From positions 806,001-870,000 of the forward strand of contig JAGMUV010000007.1 of NCBI GenBank assembly GCA_020744425.1: a stretch of 64,000 bases of DNA, written 5' to 3'. Under the pieces are notes generated by a model. That model did not search any database, was not told the DNA's origin, and saw only the letters and a program-made list of their open reading frames with translations. Within the stretch, counting starts at the first letter, position 1; each line of letters begins with the position of its first letter. The position numbers were made by a program, and so were the translations under genes. The stretch is from Dactylonectria macrodidyma. Lineage: Eukaryota; Ascomycota; Sordariomycetes; Hypocreales; Nectriaceae. Shown piece by piece: positions 1 to 10,401 of this stretch.

Positions 1-1883
1 ATCCAATTCAGGGAGACTTGAAAACGGGAGTTATGTGAAAGCTGCTTCGGCAATTCCCTTGTCGCAACAAGCGTTTTGAGATATCGAGAGCATACTGCCA
101 TTGTCTTTCAATAGTGGCTTGACCGCACTCGTCAAGTCATGGTCCATCGTCAAGGGCACTTCAACTTCACAACACAAGTGTTTGAAATATCATTAAGCAG
201 TGCGTCTGGGTTTGATATGACAAGACACAAATTTCATCGGCGTCGGAAATAGAAGGCACAAGAATTATGACGAAGCCAGCTACCGATTTCGGGGTCGAGA
301 CAGCGGCGTTCAACCCAAAACACCACCCGTGATCGCATCCCCATAGCCGCGACCTGACTCACCTCCCGGAGATACAAAGGGGAATACTTAGATCTACATT
401 GCAGCTTTGCCTTGTTCGCCAGGGGAGCAGCGCACTGAATGGGAAATCGGTCCCTGGTCAACTGACTTGCTTGGTCCAGGGTAGCCAGCGCGAGGGGCGA
501 GGATTCGGATTTCGACCACCGAGCATCTGACCTTGGTGCTGGCCTAGAAATTTACGCAATGCTACGTACACTGGGTGTCCACAACACGGGGATAGAAGAC
601 CCTTGGAATTAAAACCCGGACTTTGTCGACCGGAGACCCCGGCTGCTGCATTTTTATGTTGCGGCCTTGTCACTCTCCCGCTATTGCAGCTGCAACCTCC
701 CAGTCAGGGTCCCCGTTTGGAGAGAGGATGACGGCCACCAAGACTCCGAGAACTGGCCGCCGTCCGGGAATAACGTCGTCCGCCCGTTACAAAGGCCGCC
801 CCTGGGCCCGAGCGCAAGCTTCCCTGGCCGTTCCCTCCCGCTGATCAGGTCCCCCGTGAGCGGCAAGAACTAGATATTTCTCGGCCAACTTTCTCCATCG
901 TATGTCATCATGGCCCGAGGGACGATCGAACGGGTTTCCACCACCGCGGCGGCCCCTCTTGTTGTGGCTGGAGATGCGCATCTTGGCGGGGAAGCAGATG
1001 CTTGTCTTCTCAGTGTTGACTTGAGCGAAGATATGGAATGTCGTTCTTCTCCAGCAGAATGAATGAATTACGCTAGGAATGGAGAATATAACTCGTCCGG
1101 GACAGCGCCGGAGGCCCCGGAGATGGAAACTCGCGCGCGCCGGCATGGACCCGCTCCAGCTCCGGGGGGGATTGCTCAGCTTGTGGCAAGAACTAGGAAC
1201 TCCCTAGCCTGCACTGGGCTGGCAAGCTGGGGACACGCTTGGATTTCCCTCACGGGATCATGGTCCCGCGACAGAAACTCGGCCGGCCCGGGGATGCATG
1301 GATCCATGATGATGATGATGAATTCAGCGCTTTTTTTTTTGCAGTGCGAATGAGGGGATATCGGGCCTCGTGCTGTCCCGCGCTGTGCCCCTCCTTCTGT
1401 CACACCACCCTAGAACAGCTGGGAATACTTGTCCCGCAATCGGGGAGAGGATCTGACTCTCAGGGTTTTCTTTTTACGGGGGGTGTCATGCATGACCTTG
1501 GAGATGGAGACGCCGCTCGGTTATGACAGGTTTTTTTTCGGTGTGTCACCTGAGCTTTCGAGGCTAGATGGCCCGAGTCCGTGGGAGGGAGGAATGCGGA
1601 TATAATGTCTTGTCTCTCACGGCTTGATTTATGTTGCTTTCCTCATTCTATCATCACTCTCATCAAGCACCTCTCAGAGCTAGTACAGCAGTTACACAAC
1701 CACTTATTAGAGCAAGCATTCAAAGCTGCCACGCAAAGCAACCAGCCAACCAACCACTCACAACCCTTTCAAAGCAACCAAGCTCAAGACCCAACAAACC
1801 ACCCCACACTATCTCACACCCAACAACACCAAAAACTACACCCACATATACACAGATATCCACCCACAAGCCTACTAAAAGGA
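1..1883. other. left-edge region without a supported gene
   Basis: No reading frame here has a recognisable product, and the open frames on both strands overlap one another and lack family features. A short frame open from position 2 to a TGA at 77-79 on the + strand could be the tail of a gene that begins left of the window, but 25 codons are too few to support it. A GAT/ATG microsatellite lies at about 1305-1321. The last 180 bases before 1884 are rich in C and A and poor in G, as expected of the leader of the next gene. Confidence 0.5.
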
Positions 1884-2216
1884 ATGGCCCCCTCCGTCTA
1901 CATCCTCCTCCACCGCGACAGCGACGCCAGCGGCACGGCGACCATCGTGTCCGTCTTCTCCGAGCTGCAAGACGCCAACGCGGCCTGCCTGCAACAGGCC
2001 GTCGAGGCCAAGGTCGAGCCCAAGACGCAGGTGCCCCGCGAGCCGATCCGTTGGGAGGCCCCCGACGGCACTGCCTGCTGGGTCGAGAAGCACACCGTCG
2101 TGCCCCCCAAGAACCTCAAGCGCCCAGAGAGCCCCAAGCGCAAGGATAGCAGCCTGTACGACAACGATGAGGATGATGTCATCGAGGTGCAGGATCAGGA
2201 TGGACACTACGATTAG
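1884..2216 (+). CDS. small hypothetical protein, 110 aa
   Basis: This is an uninterrupted frame of 110 residues starting at ATG 1884 (MAPSVYILLH). The open frame reaches further upstream, but that part is the low-complexity C/A-rich leader, so the internal ATG is the better start. The protein has a mixed N-terminal part that could form a small fold (about residues 1-75, with a single Trp pair around RWEAPDGTACW). A basic stretch follows (KRPESPKRK), then a very acidic tail (DNDEDDVIEVQDQD). No signal peptide or membrane segment is visible. I do not recognise the family. Strong third-position C/G bias supports real coding. The gene converges on the acyl-CoA synthetase at 2583. Confidence 0.6.
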   Translation: MAPSVYILLHRDSDASGTATIVSVFSELQDANAACLQQAVEAKVEPKTQVPREPIRWEAPDGTACWVEKHTVVPPKNLKRPESPKRKDSSLYDNDEDDVIEVQDQDGHYD

Positions 2217-2315
2217 AGGCTGATGAGTGCGGACACAAGAGAGAGTGAGAGTTGAAAATGCAACGATGGACAACGGGTTCTTACCTAATACCGGGGAGTA
2301 AGAGGCGTTTTTACG

Positions 2316-2350
2316 AAATGAGATGAGATGAGATGAGATAAGATGGGATC
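2316..2350. repeat. GAGAT microsatellite
   Basis: A pentanucleotide run (ATGAG/GAGAT) with a degenerate end lies between the two convergent genes, about 100 bases past the stop at 2216. It probably falls in the 3' UTR of that gene. Nothing else is recognised between 2217 and 2582. Confidence 0.8.
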
Positions 2351-2582
2351 TGATCTGGCCATTAATCTTGCCATCTGCGAGGATAGATCTGCTGGCAGTC
2401 TAATGAGGCATCTCTGGAATGGTCTTGGATATTTTAGTTACGATAGCGACCAAATGAATCTCATATTGTTCAAAAACAGAAGGCTCTTTACTCCCATATC
2501 CAACCCATGACTGCACGGGCTCTCATTTTCCTTTCTAGCTGCACCATCTATCTCCAGACACATAATCCAATATCCGGCCTTC

Positions 2583-4324
2583 TTACAACTTGGCCTTGGG
2601 GACTTCCTGCTTCATCATTGTCTCCGCCACGATGCGACGCTGGATCTTGCCCGTCGCCGTCTTGGGCATAATGTCGGTGAAGTATACCTTCTTGGGCACC
2701 TTGAATTTGGCTGACCGCTCCGCTACCCAGTCCTTGAGCTCGCCAGCCGCCAGCTGCTCACCCTTTTTGAGTACAATCGCGACACCAATGTCCTGGCCGT
2801 AAACTTCGTCGGGGATCGCGAAGCTGACGGCCTCGCTGATCTTGGGGTGGCGCGTCAAGACATTGTCGAGCTCGATGGGGCTGATCTTCTCGCCTCCCTT
2901 GTTGATGAGCTCCTTGATGCGGCCCGTGATGATGATGTAGCCATCCTCATCCTTCTTGCCCTGGTCGCCAGTACGGAAGAAGCCGTTCTTGTGGTAGGCT
3001 CCGGCGTTGGCCTCTGGGTTGTTGAGGTAGCCCTTGGTCACGTTCTCGCCGATGATGCAAATCTCGCCCTCGGCTCCCTGGGCTTGCTCTTCTCCTTGCT
3101 CATTGAGGATCTTCACCTCGACACCCTGGCCGAGACCAACGCTGCCGGGCTTTCTCTTGGCAGGGGGCAGAGGGTTCGAGGTCATCTGATGGGATGCCTC
3201 CGTCATGGCGTAAGCCTCGAGGACGGGGGCGCCATACGTCTCCTCTAGCTTCTGGAAGACCGTAGGCGACAACGGGCTTGAGCAGGAGCGGATGAAGCGA
3301 ATGGCCGGCCTTGGGTTCGGGGTCGGGTTCTTGAGGAGGATCTGATGGATGGTGGGAACGGCTGTATACCAATTGGCCTCGTGAGCGACGAAATCCACCC
3401 AGAACTCGGTTGCGGAGAACTTCGGAGGCACCACCATGGAACCGCCAGTGTGGAGGGGGGCCAGGAGACCACACAGCAAGCCGTGGACGTGGAAGAGGGG
3501 CATGACTAGCATGGTTCGGTCCTTGGAGGTGAGCTGGTAAGTCTGCTCAATGTTGTCTAAGCACCGTGTTAGTTCGTGTAAGTCATGGACGAACGGAGGT
3601 CGGAGCCAGTAAAGCGGCACGAGAGTGGTTGATACATACGCATGGTTCTGGCTAAATTCCGATGAGACAGGGGAACCTATTCGTCGATCAGCGGAGTTGT
3701 CTCGGGAGACTGTCGGCATCCATCAAAACTTACCACTTTGGGACGAGACGTGGTGCCGCTGGACATGTGTTAGTTGATATCAAGTCGAATAGTTTCATGT
3801 GAAACCGACCTTGTGTGTAGGATGAGAGCAGTGTCGTCCGGTTCAGCCCGCAAGACCTTCTCCTTCTTGCCCTTCAAGCCTCCGAGGTCCTTGACGTCCA
3901 GAACGACCTCGCCCTTGGCCGCATCCCAGTAACACTCGGCGACGGCTGCGTTGAACTTTTGGGCGGCCTTGACGCTGGGAGCTCCGGCAGCCCAGGCGCC
4001 CTTGGGGACGAGGACCATGGCGCTCTTGACGTCGTCGATGTAGAATTCAAACTCGTCCTGCTTGTAGGCCGGGTTGAGGGGCGCCGCAATGCCGCGCTGC
4101 CACGAGGCGGCGAGGAAAGAGACGATGAACTCGTAGGAATTGACGAGGGCGATGGATACAGGTGCGCCGGTGGTGATTCCGAGGCCGGCGAGCTTGCTCT
4201 GGAAGGCGGCGACCTGCGAGTTGAGGGCGGCGTAGGTGACGACGAGAGGCGTGGGCTTGGAGGGGATGATGACGGCGGTGGACGTGGGCGAGCCCTTGAT
4301 GGCGGTCTGGAGAGTCAATGCCAT
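2583..4324 (-). CDS. PCS60: peroxisomal AMP-dependent CoA synthetase, PCS60/FAT2 family
   Basis: Acyl-CoA synthetase of the yeast Pcs60/plant AAE3 type, known from those families to make oxalyl-CoA and to sit in peroxisomes. Four exons on the minus strand: 4324-3810, 3758-3734, 3676-3640 and 3556-2583, giving 516 aa. All introns are GT..AG, and two show CTAAC branch sites. The P-loop (TSGTTSRPK, residues 171-179) is split by intron 1. Further on come MPLFHVHGL, EAYAMTEASHQM, the RTGDQG hinge region, GRIKELINKGGEKISP and the catalytic-lysine motif KTATGKIQRR. The C-terminus is AKL, a PTS1 peroxisomal signal. ATG 4324 is chosen because the only longer in-frame start is a TTG at 4351. Length fits the family. 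Exons 2 and 3 are only 25 and 37 nt. Oxalate as substrate is inferred from the family. Confidence 0.93.
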
Positions 4325-5738
4325 GGTTGCGGGTGCTGGCGGTGGCGGCAAGGTCGACTCAAGCTGTGGGATGAGGCTATTGGTGATGCGAATCTAAGGA
4401 TCAGGCGACGTTGGGTGTTGGTAACGGCAGCCACAAATGCGCAGTCTTGGGCAGGGGAATAAAAGACAAAATCTGGGGAAGCAGAGATTAAAGAAGAACG
4501 AAAACGAGCCAGTGTCTAATAAAGCAATGCCGGGGTCTATGTAGATATGAGAAAAAGAAAGAGAAAATCAGAGCTCTAGCAAGTAGACTTTTGGTGCTGC
4601 GATAAGGGGAGACGAAGTGACGTGCTTTTTCCCATGGCGTCTCGGCATCCCTCCGACCGCCCGGAATCTGCAGACCTTCATGTGCGAACCCGCTGAAACT
4701 GCCCTGCCGACAGGCCCAGACTCCACTATGGGCCCCCCCCGAATGCCCCCACGACAGGCCACGACAGGCCATGACGGGGGCCGTTTTCAGGGGGGGGCTA
4801 GTGGGTTAGCGGTTGTTTTAGGGGGAAATGCGATTCGGGGACGGGGAGTTTGGCCGGCCTCGGGACTCGAATTTGGTTTCTGTGGCGCTGGCTTGGACAG
4901 ACGCGGGTTGGGTTTGTTTGTGGAGTTATTAATTAGCACTGAGGCTATTTCTTGCTGCGTGTGATAGTGAGCTGTGATATGCGGGGTGGTGTTGACGCGC
5001 TGGCCAGAATGTCCTGACTCTGGTTGTAGTTAATGCATGACAGACTGACTGATGTGGGCTGCTTGGCATGTCGCGACCAATTTATGTCAGTGCGGGTTTA
5101 TTGGGGACCAAATGATGATGCCTGGGGACTTGAAGCCTGGCTACAGCACTTGAGGCCTAAGCCGTTGCCGGTCTGCCGTCATGCATGGTTTGTGGTGGGT
5201 TTCGATTTCCAGACGACCAACGCTGAGCTGTTCAGAAGGGGTTTCAATCAATGCAATCTTGTGTCTCACACGCGATATCTCAACTACTACCTACCTTACT
5301 TACACGACCCAACGCAACACGACGTCACAGCTCTCGCACCATACCGAACTTACAAATGCTACCGCAAATTGACAAGTCCACCCGCCTCCAGGGGCCTTCA
5401 TTGGCGGGGTATCCTCCTGCTTACACGGCCCTCTGATCCGTCCACTAAAGCCTGAACTCACCACCTACCCCATTCGGCCGCCTGTCCTGGGTCCCACTGC
5501 GCCTCACGTCCTTCCCCCCGCCGTTCTCGCTTCGCCACGACTTGGGTCTTCGTCTTCCAGAACATTTGCTACTTGCGCTTCACCCTCTTGCAAACTCCGC
5601 GCAACAGCCTCGCCTCTCCGCCCGTGGCCTTGCGAATCGCCTCTCGCCTCTCGACTCCCGTGTCTTGTACATGTCTCCGCCTCGTCCGCCTGCCGCTCCC
5701 TCTCGCTCTTGAGTCGACGCCGTCTGCCACTCTTCGTC
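4325..5738. other. divergent intergenic region
   Basis: This 1.4 kb region separates the divergent PCS60 and BZZ1 starts. The open frames are overlapping and family-free. The stretch from about 5290 to 5738 is C/T-rich and reads as the promoter and leader of BZZ1. A C run followed by short GACAGGCCAC tandem copies lies near 4733-4775. No gene supported. Confidence 0.6.
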
Positions 5739-8242
5739 ATGGCCGCGGCCGACTCCGTGCCCACCTTTGGCGCAGAGCTCAAGGTTGGTGGCCTCTTGGC
5801 TAGCATCTCAACATCTCAACATGCCTCTCCTCTCCCGATCTCGCCAGTCAAGATCCCCAACACCCCGAACGAACAGAATCGCATTGATACGGCCGACCAA
5901 CTAACTCATTTGTCTCTAGGATGGCTTCAAACCAGCCAACGCCTGGGTAGGCCACGGCATTGCGTGGCTCGAGGATATCCAGCAGTTCTACCGCGAGCGC
6001 TCAGCGATCGAGAAGGAATACAGCCAAAAGCTTACCGCCCTCGCAAAGAAATATTTCGAAAAGAAGAATAAGAAGACGTCCCAGCTGAGCGTTGGCGACA
6101 CTCCTGCCATGACCCCCGGCTCCCTTGAGAGGTGCCCAACTCCCAACCCAACACGCCCGGACACTTTTGGCGCATGACGTACTGACCATGAGCTTCATCA
6201 CTTTACAGCGCCTCTTTAACCACATGGACCACCCAACTAACTACCCTCGAGTCCCGCGCCAGCGAAATCGACCGATATGCCACCAACCTCATCTCCCAGG
6301 TCGCAGAACCTCTCCGGTTCTTTGGAGGCCGCTGCGAAGAGCTGCGGAAGCGCCATTCCGATTACGCTGATAAGCTCGAGCGCGAGCGCGAAGCTTCCTA
6401 TGCCGACCTGCGCAAGGTCAAGGGCAAGTACGATGCTGTCTGTCAGGAGGTGGAGGCGAAGCGCAAGAAATCCGAGTCCCACTACGACAAGGCCAAGGCT
6501 CAGAGTGCCTATCAGCAGCAGGTCTTTGAGATGAACAATGCGAAAAATAGTTACATTATTGCCATTAACGTCACCAACAAGCAGAAGGAGAAGTACTATC
6601 ATGAATATGTACCCGAGGTCATGGATAGCTTGCAGGACCTCAATGAGTTCCGGACTATTAAGCTCAACACCCTCTGGGGGGTTGCGACACAGCTCGAATC
6701 CGTTATGCTGCAGCAAAGTAATGGACTAGTCGAGCACCAGGGCACCGAGATCAAGAGGAACTTGCCCCACCTCGACTCGATGATGTATATGCAGCATAAT
6801 TTGGGCGCCTTCAACGAACCCCCCGACAAGATGTTCGAGACCAGTCCAGTATGGCATGACGATGGCGCCATGGTCGTCGACGATACGGCCAAAATTTATC
6901 TCCGAAATGTGTTGAGCAAGTCTAAATCCCAATTGGGCGAGCTGAGGAGAGAGGTAGACAAGAAGCGCAGGGAAGTTGAGGGATTGAGGCGCACTAAACA
7001 ACGCATTAGGGAAGGCACCGAGAAGAAGGACGAGGCCGAGGTTGTCCGCATTCTCTTCTCATTACAGGAAGATCTCCATGCCGTCGACCGTCAGCGGCTT
7101 ACGGCCGAGGTTGAGACGTCGACAATCACCTCCGTCGTCGGCGACGTCACACTCGGCGCAAAGAACCACAACTTCAAGAGCCAGACATTCAAGATCCCTA
7201 CCAACTGTGACCTCTGCGGTGAGAGGATCTGGGGGCTAAGCGCAAAGGGCTTCGACTGCAGAGACTGCGGCTATACGTGCCACAGCAAGTGTGAGATGAA
7301 GGTGCCCGCTGACTGTCCTGGAGAGCAGTCGAAGGACGAGCGCAAGAAGCTGAAGGCTGGGCGTCAGGACACGGCCAACAAACTCCTCAAGCCCAGCGCT
7401 ACTATGACGTCGCAGGCCTCCTCCGACGGGCCGGACCTGACCCGCTCCAACACCATGAACTCTCTCAGCTCACACTCTGCGCGCCCGTCCATTTCGGGCT
7501 CAGTCTCTGGGCAGCGCAGCCCTACGGAGGAGACGCCCCCAGAGACTGCCCCGCGACCCAGCCTATCCTCGAGCAAGGCACCGAGCGCAGTCCGCAAGAA
7601 CAGAGTTATGGCTCCGCCCCCTGTGGCCTATATCGGCGACACGCAGGGAGCTTCTGCGCCGAACGGCGGCGAGAAGGAGGAGAAGAAGGGCAAGATGCTG
7701 TACGGATTCGAATCAGGGGCATCAGGCGAACTTACAGCCCCAGAGGGTCGGGAGGTTGTGCTGCTCGAACCAGATGGTAAGTCCTGGACTTGATGGCACC
7801 CCCCTACGCAACGCTGCGCATTATATCTAACGTGACCATGATAGATGGCTCCGGCTGGCTCAAGGTCCGCCTAGGCTACAAGGAAGGCCTGGTTCCGACC
7901 TCCTATGTCGAGCTCATAGAGTCCCCCGGTCCTTCAGCATCCGCCCCCGCGCCATCGGCCCGCCCTTCGTCCACGTATTCCACGTCCACAACCTCATCAG
8001 CGGCTCCCTCCACGGCGACGGGCAAGAAGAAGGGTCCCACGGTGGCGCCTAGGCGCGGCGCCAAGAAGCTCCGCTACGTCGAGGCAGCCTACGAGTACAC
8101 GGCGCAGTCCGAGGCGGAGCACTCCATGGTCGAGGGCGAGCGCTTCGTCCTTGTCACCGAGGATCCCGGCGACGGCTGGGTCGAGGTGGAGAAGGCCGGC
8201 GTCACCGCCAGCGTGCCTGCGAGCTACGTCCAGGCCGTCTAG
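5739..8242 (+). CDS. BZZ1: actin-patch protein BZZ1: F-BAR, C1 and two SH3 domains
   Basis: Membrane-bending adaptor of cortical actin patches; in yeast Bzz1 binds Las17/WASP and activates Arp2/3 during endocytosis. Four exons: 5739-5783, 5920-6131, 6209-7776 and 7845-8242 (740 aa), all GT..AG, with a CTAAC at 5901 in intron 1. The F-BAR domain covers about residues 5-300 (FYRERSAIEKEYSQKL, SPVWHDDG), followed by a coiled coil. A C1 zinc domain lies at about 406-455 with the full HNF..C..C..C..C..H..C pattern (CDLCGERIWG, CRDCGYTCHSKC). SH3 domains lie at about 580-633 and 685-740, and intron 3 falls inside the first. Yeast Bzz1 lacks the C1 domain; filamentous homologues usually carry it. 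ATG 5739 is used because the upstream in-frame start is TTG. Confidence 0.93.
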
Positions 8243-9335
8243 AGGAGGCCCGCCGCCAAGAGGCGCCTTGGGGCTGCGGGTGTTGCGCCGCGCGCATAGA
8301 TGAGACACGGGCAAGCGAGCAGAGTTGCTTCCGACCGCCGTCACGAGAAATCGGCGTCTGTAGATAAAAAGAGGAGAGAAAAGATGGAACGGGGGGCCAT
8401 GTATATTTCGGAAGGGGAAGCTATTCATTTGGATAGGGTACATACATACTTACACGTCAACCACACCTACCAGAACCAGAACCGAGCAGCATGGTTTGCA
8501 CAGCCCGCTCGCCTCAGTTGTCGAGATTCGCGTCCCCTCCATGGCTTACGAATGTCAATGTACTAATGCCTGTGTGCGAATATCTGTGTGCGAATATCTG
8601 TGTGCCTGTCGCATGCGCCACACTTCCGAAGTCGCCGGGCGTACCGGAGAGAGCGGTGCGGAACACGGGGGTGTTTAGGAATGAGACGGGCTAAAAGTAT
8701 GGTGTCAGGGTCAAGTAGAGCAGGGGGTCTGACAAACCCTGTCGTCAAATTCGATTCAGGCCGTCAGGGAGCAGAAGAGGGACCTGAGCCATCTATATTA
8801 CACGATTGTACAAGGGAAAAGAAAAGAAAGGGTCTTGAGAAGAAGCAAATGAGCCCGCTGTGTACCCCGATATCCTCATCACCGATTGCCCGCCCGATCT
8901 TGGTATAACCCCGAACTCAACCCCTCACCGAATGTGCCCATATCATTCCGTCGAACCAGTCTCACCATAGTATCTCATCAGATGGTGGTGTAAGAAAATG
9001 GGAAGGGGGATATCATCTCTTCCAGAGTAACGCCTTGCCAAAAAAAATCAGAGGAAATAAAAATCACGTTTCTCATCCTTGAGGGCAACCCTGTGCCATG
9101 CTTGCAGTGACCGCAGACCAAACGCCAAAGGAGATGTGAACGTAAAAAAAGAGGGATCGTGAGTGAGTAAGGTAGAAACGGAAAATCGACAAGGGGAGTG
9201 GAATCGTGTCGTCTATCTGTTGCGTATGCTTTTGCATATATTGGAGTTTGTCGTGAAGCCGTGATGATACTCTTGGTAAAAGCTGAGGGGTTCCTCAACG
9301 GGCCATTAGAAGAAGAGATTGGCCGAGTGTTGTCC
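8243..9335. other. convergent 3' region
   Basis: The 3' flanks of BZZ1 and the C2H2 gene meet here. Open frames are short and unsupported. A 14-base unit (GTGTGCGAATATCT) is repeated with a partial third copy at 8571-8604. Several A-rich stretches near 8810-9150 could serve as polyadenylation signals for either gene. Confidence 0.55.
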
Positions 9336-10401
9336 CTAAATCATCTGCGCCGTGGGAGCTCCTAATCCATGTTGGCTGAGTCCGTGCCGAAGAGCATCTT
9401 GCAGTTCTGCAATCTGTGCCATCATGGCGAGAGAGTGTTGCGACTGTTGATCCATTTCGGTCTTGAGTTTCTCATTCTCCTCTCTCACACGCTTGATCTC
9501 CTCGCGAAGTTCTGTCAACTCAGTGCCTTGGTCTGTTGATAGCCGCTTGCGTTTCACTCCCGCCTTTTCACTCTCATTCTCTTCAGGAGATGGGGCAGCC
9601 TCCGTAGGAGGTGACATCCCTTCGGGGCTGGTGTGGACTCGACGCAGATGCTCGTTCAAGTTCTCCTGTCGTGAGAAACCTTTACCCGTGTGCCGCTTGC
9701 AGTTCGGGTGAGGACAGTTGACAGTGTTCTTTGGACCTCCGTGTTTGCCGTGGACCTCGCGCTCGTGTCTGAGCAAACCACCAGAATATGTGAAGCCCGG
9801 CAAGTTCTCACATCCATCGGCAGGACAGCGATATGGTCGTTCATGCTTGTCCATGTGCTTACTAGAGAGAAAAGGATATGTTAGCGCCTGGTCAAAGAAA
9901 ACATCGTTTCAAAAGTGTCACTTACTTCCATTCGCACTTCCGCGCGAACGCTCGCTGCTCCTCCTTGCAGTCGTCCAGTGGACAGTGAAATTTGCCGTCC
10001 GCTTGCTTTAGAACTTCTCGATCGGGTTTGGGGATCGGCTTGACGCGCAACGCTGACGGAGGGGAGCCGACGACTGGAGACAAGTCTTTCTCATCTTGGA
10101 GAGGGTCCAGGGACGGCGGTACCTCCATCGGTTCTACGATAGGTGATGGGAAAGTATCATGGTCGAGATCAAGTCGCGTCGCTTCCTGGATGGCAGTAGC
10201 ATCCTCGGGTATCATGCCCCGATCATCACCCAAGACGACCCTGTCGTCAGGAAGCATGGCCGCCTCGGCAGTGTAGTGGCTGAGTTGTTCGGCAACGTCA
10301 TTGTCGGTGAAGCGCTGGTCGGCGGCGTGGTCATGTTCGTCACCGATGGGCGGATATGCGCCCTCATGAATGAAGTTCCTTGGCTCGTATGCGACACTCA
10401 T
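9336..10401 (-). CDS. C2H2 zinc-finger protein with C-terminal coiled coil
   Basis: Probable nuclear DNA-binding protein of 333 aa from two exons (10401-9926 and 9861-9336). The 64-nt intron has a GTAAG donor, a CTAAC branch site and a TCTAG acceptor, and cuts the first finger. The N-terminal half (about residues 1-135) is acidic and low in structure. Three C2H2 fingers follow: CPLDDC..KHMDKH, CPADGC..RHEREVH and CPHPNC..EHLRRVH. Next come an NLS-like KRKR and a leucine/glutamate-rich helix (ELREEIKRVREENEKLK) that should form a coiled coil and so a dimer. ATG 10401 is chosen; the frame stays open upstream but no homology supports that part. The target genes are unknown. A regulator role is inferred from the finger and coiled-coil layout. 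Confidence 0.82.

Noticed and set aside
2847..3248. 133-codon + frame
   Set aside because: Antisense shadow of the last exon of the CoA synthetase.
4325..4351. N-terminal extension (MPPPPAPAT) of the CoA synthetase
   Set aside because: The first codon of the longer frame is TTG. ATG 4324 gives the normal family N-terminus.
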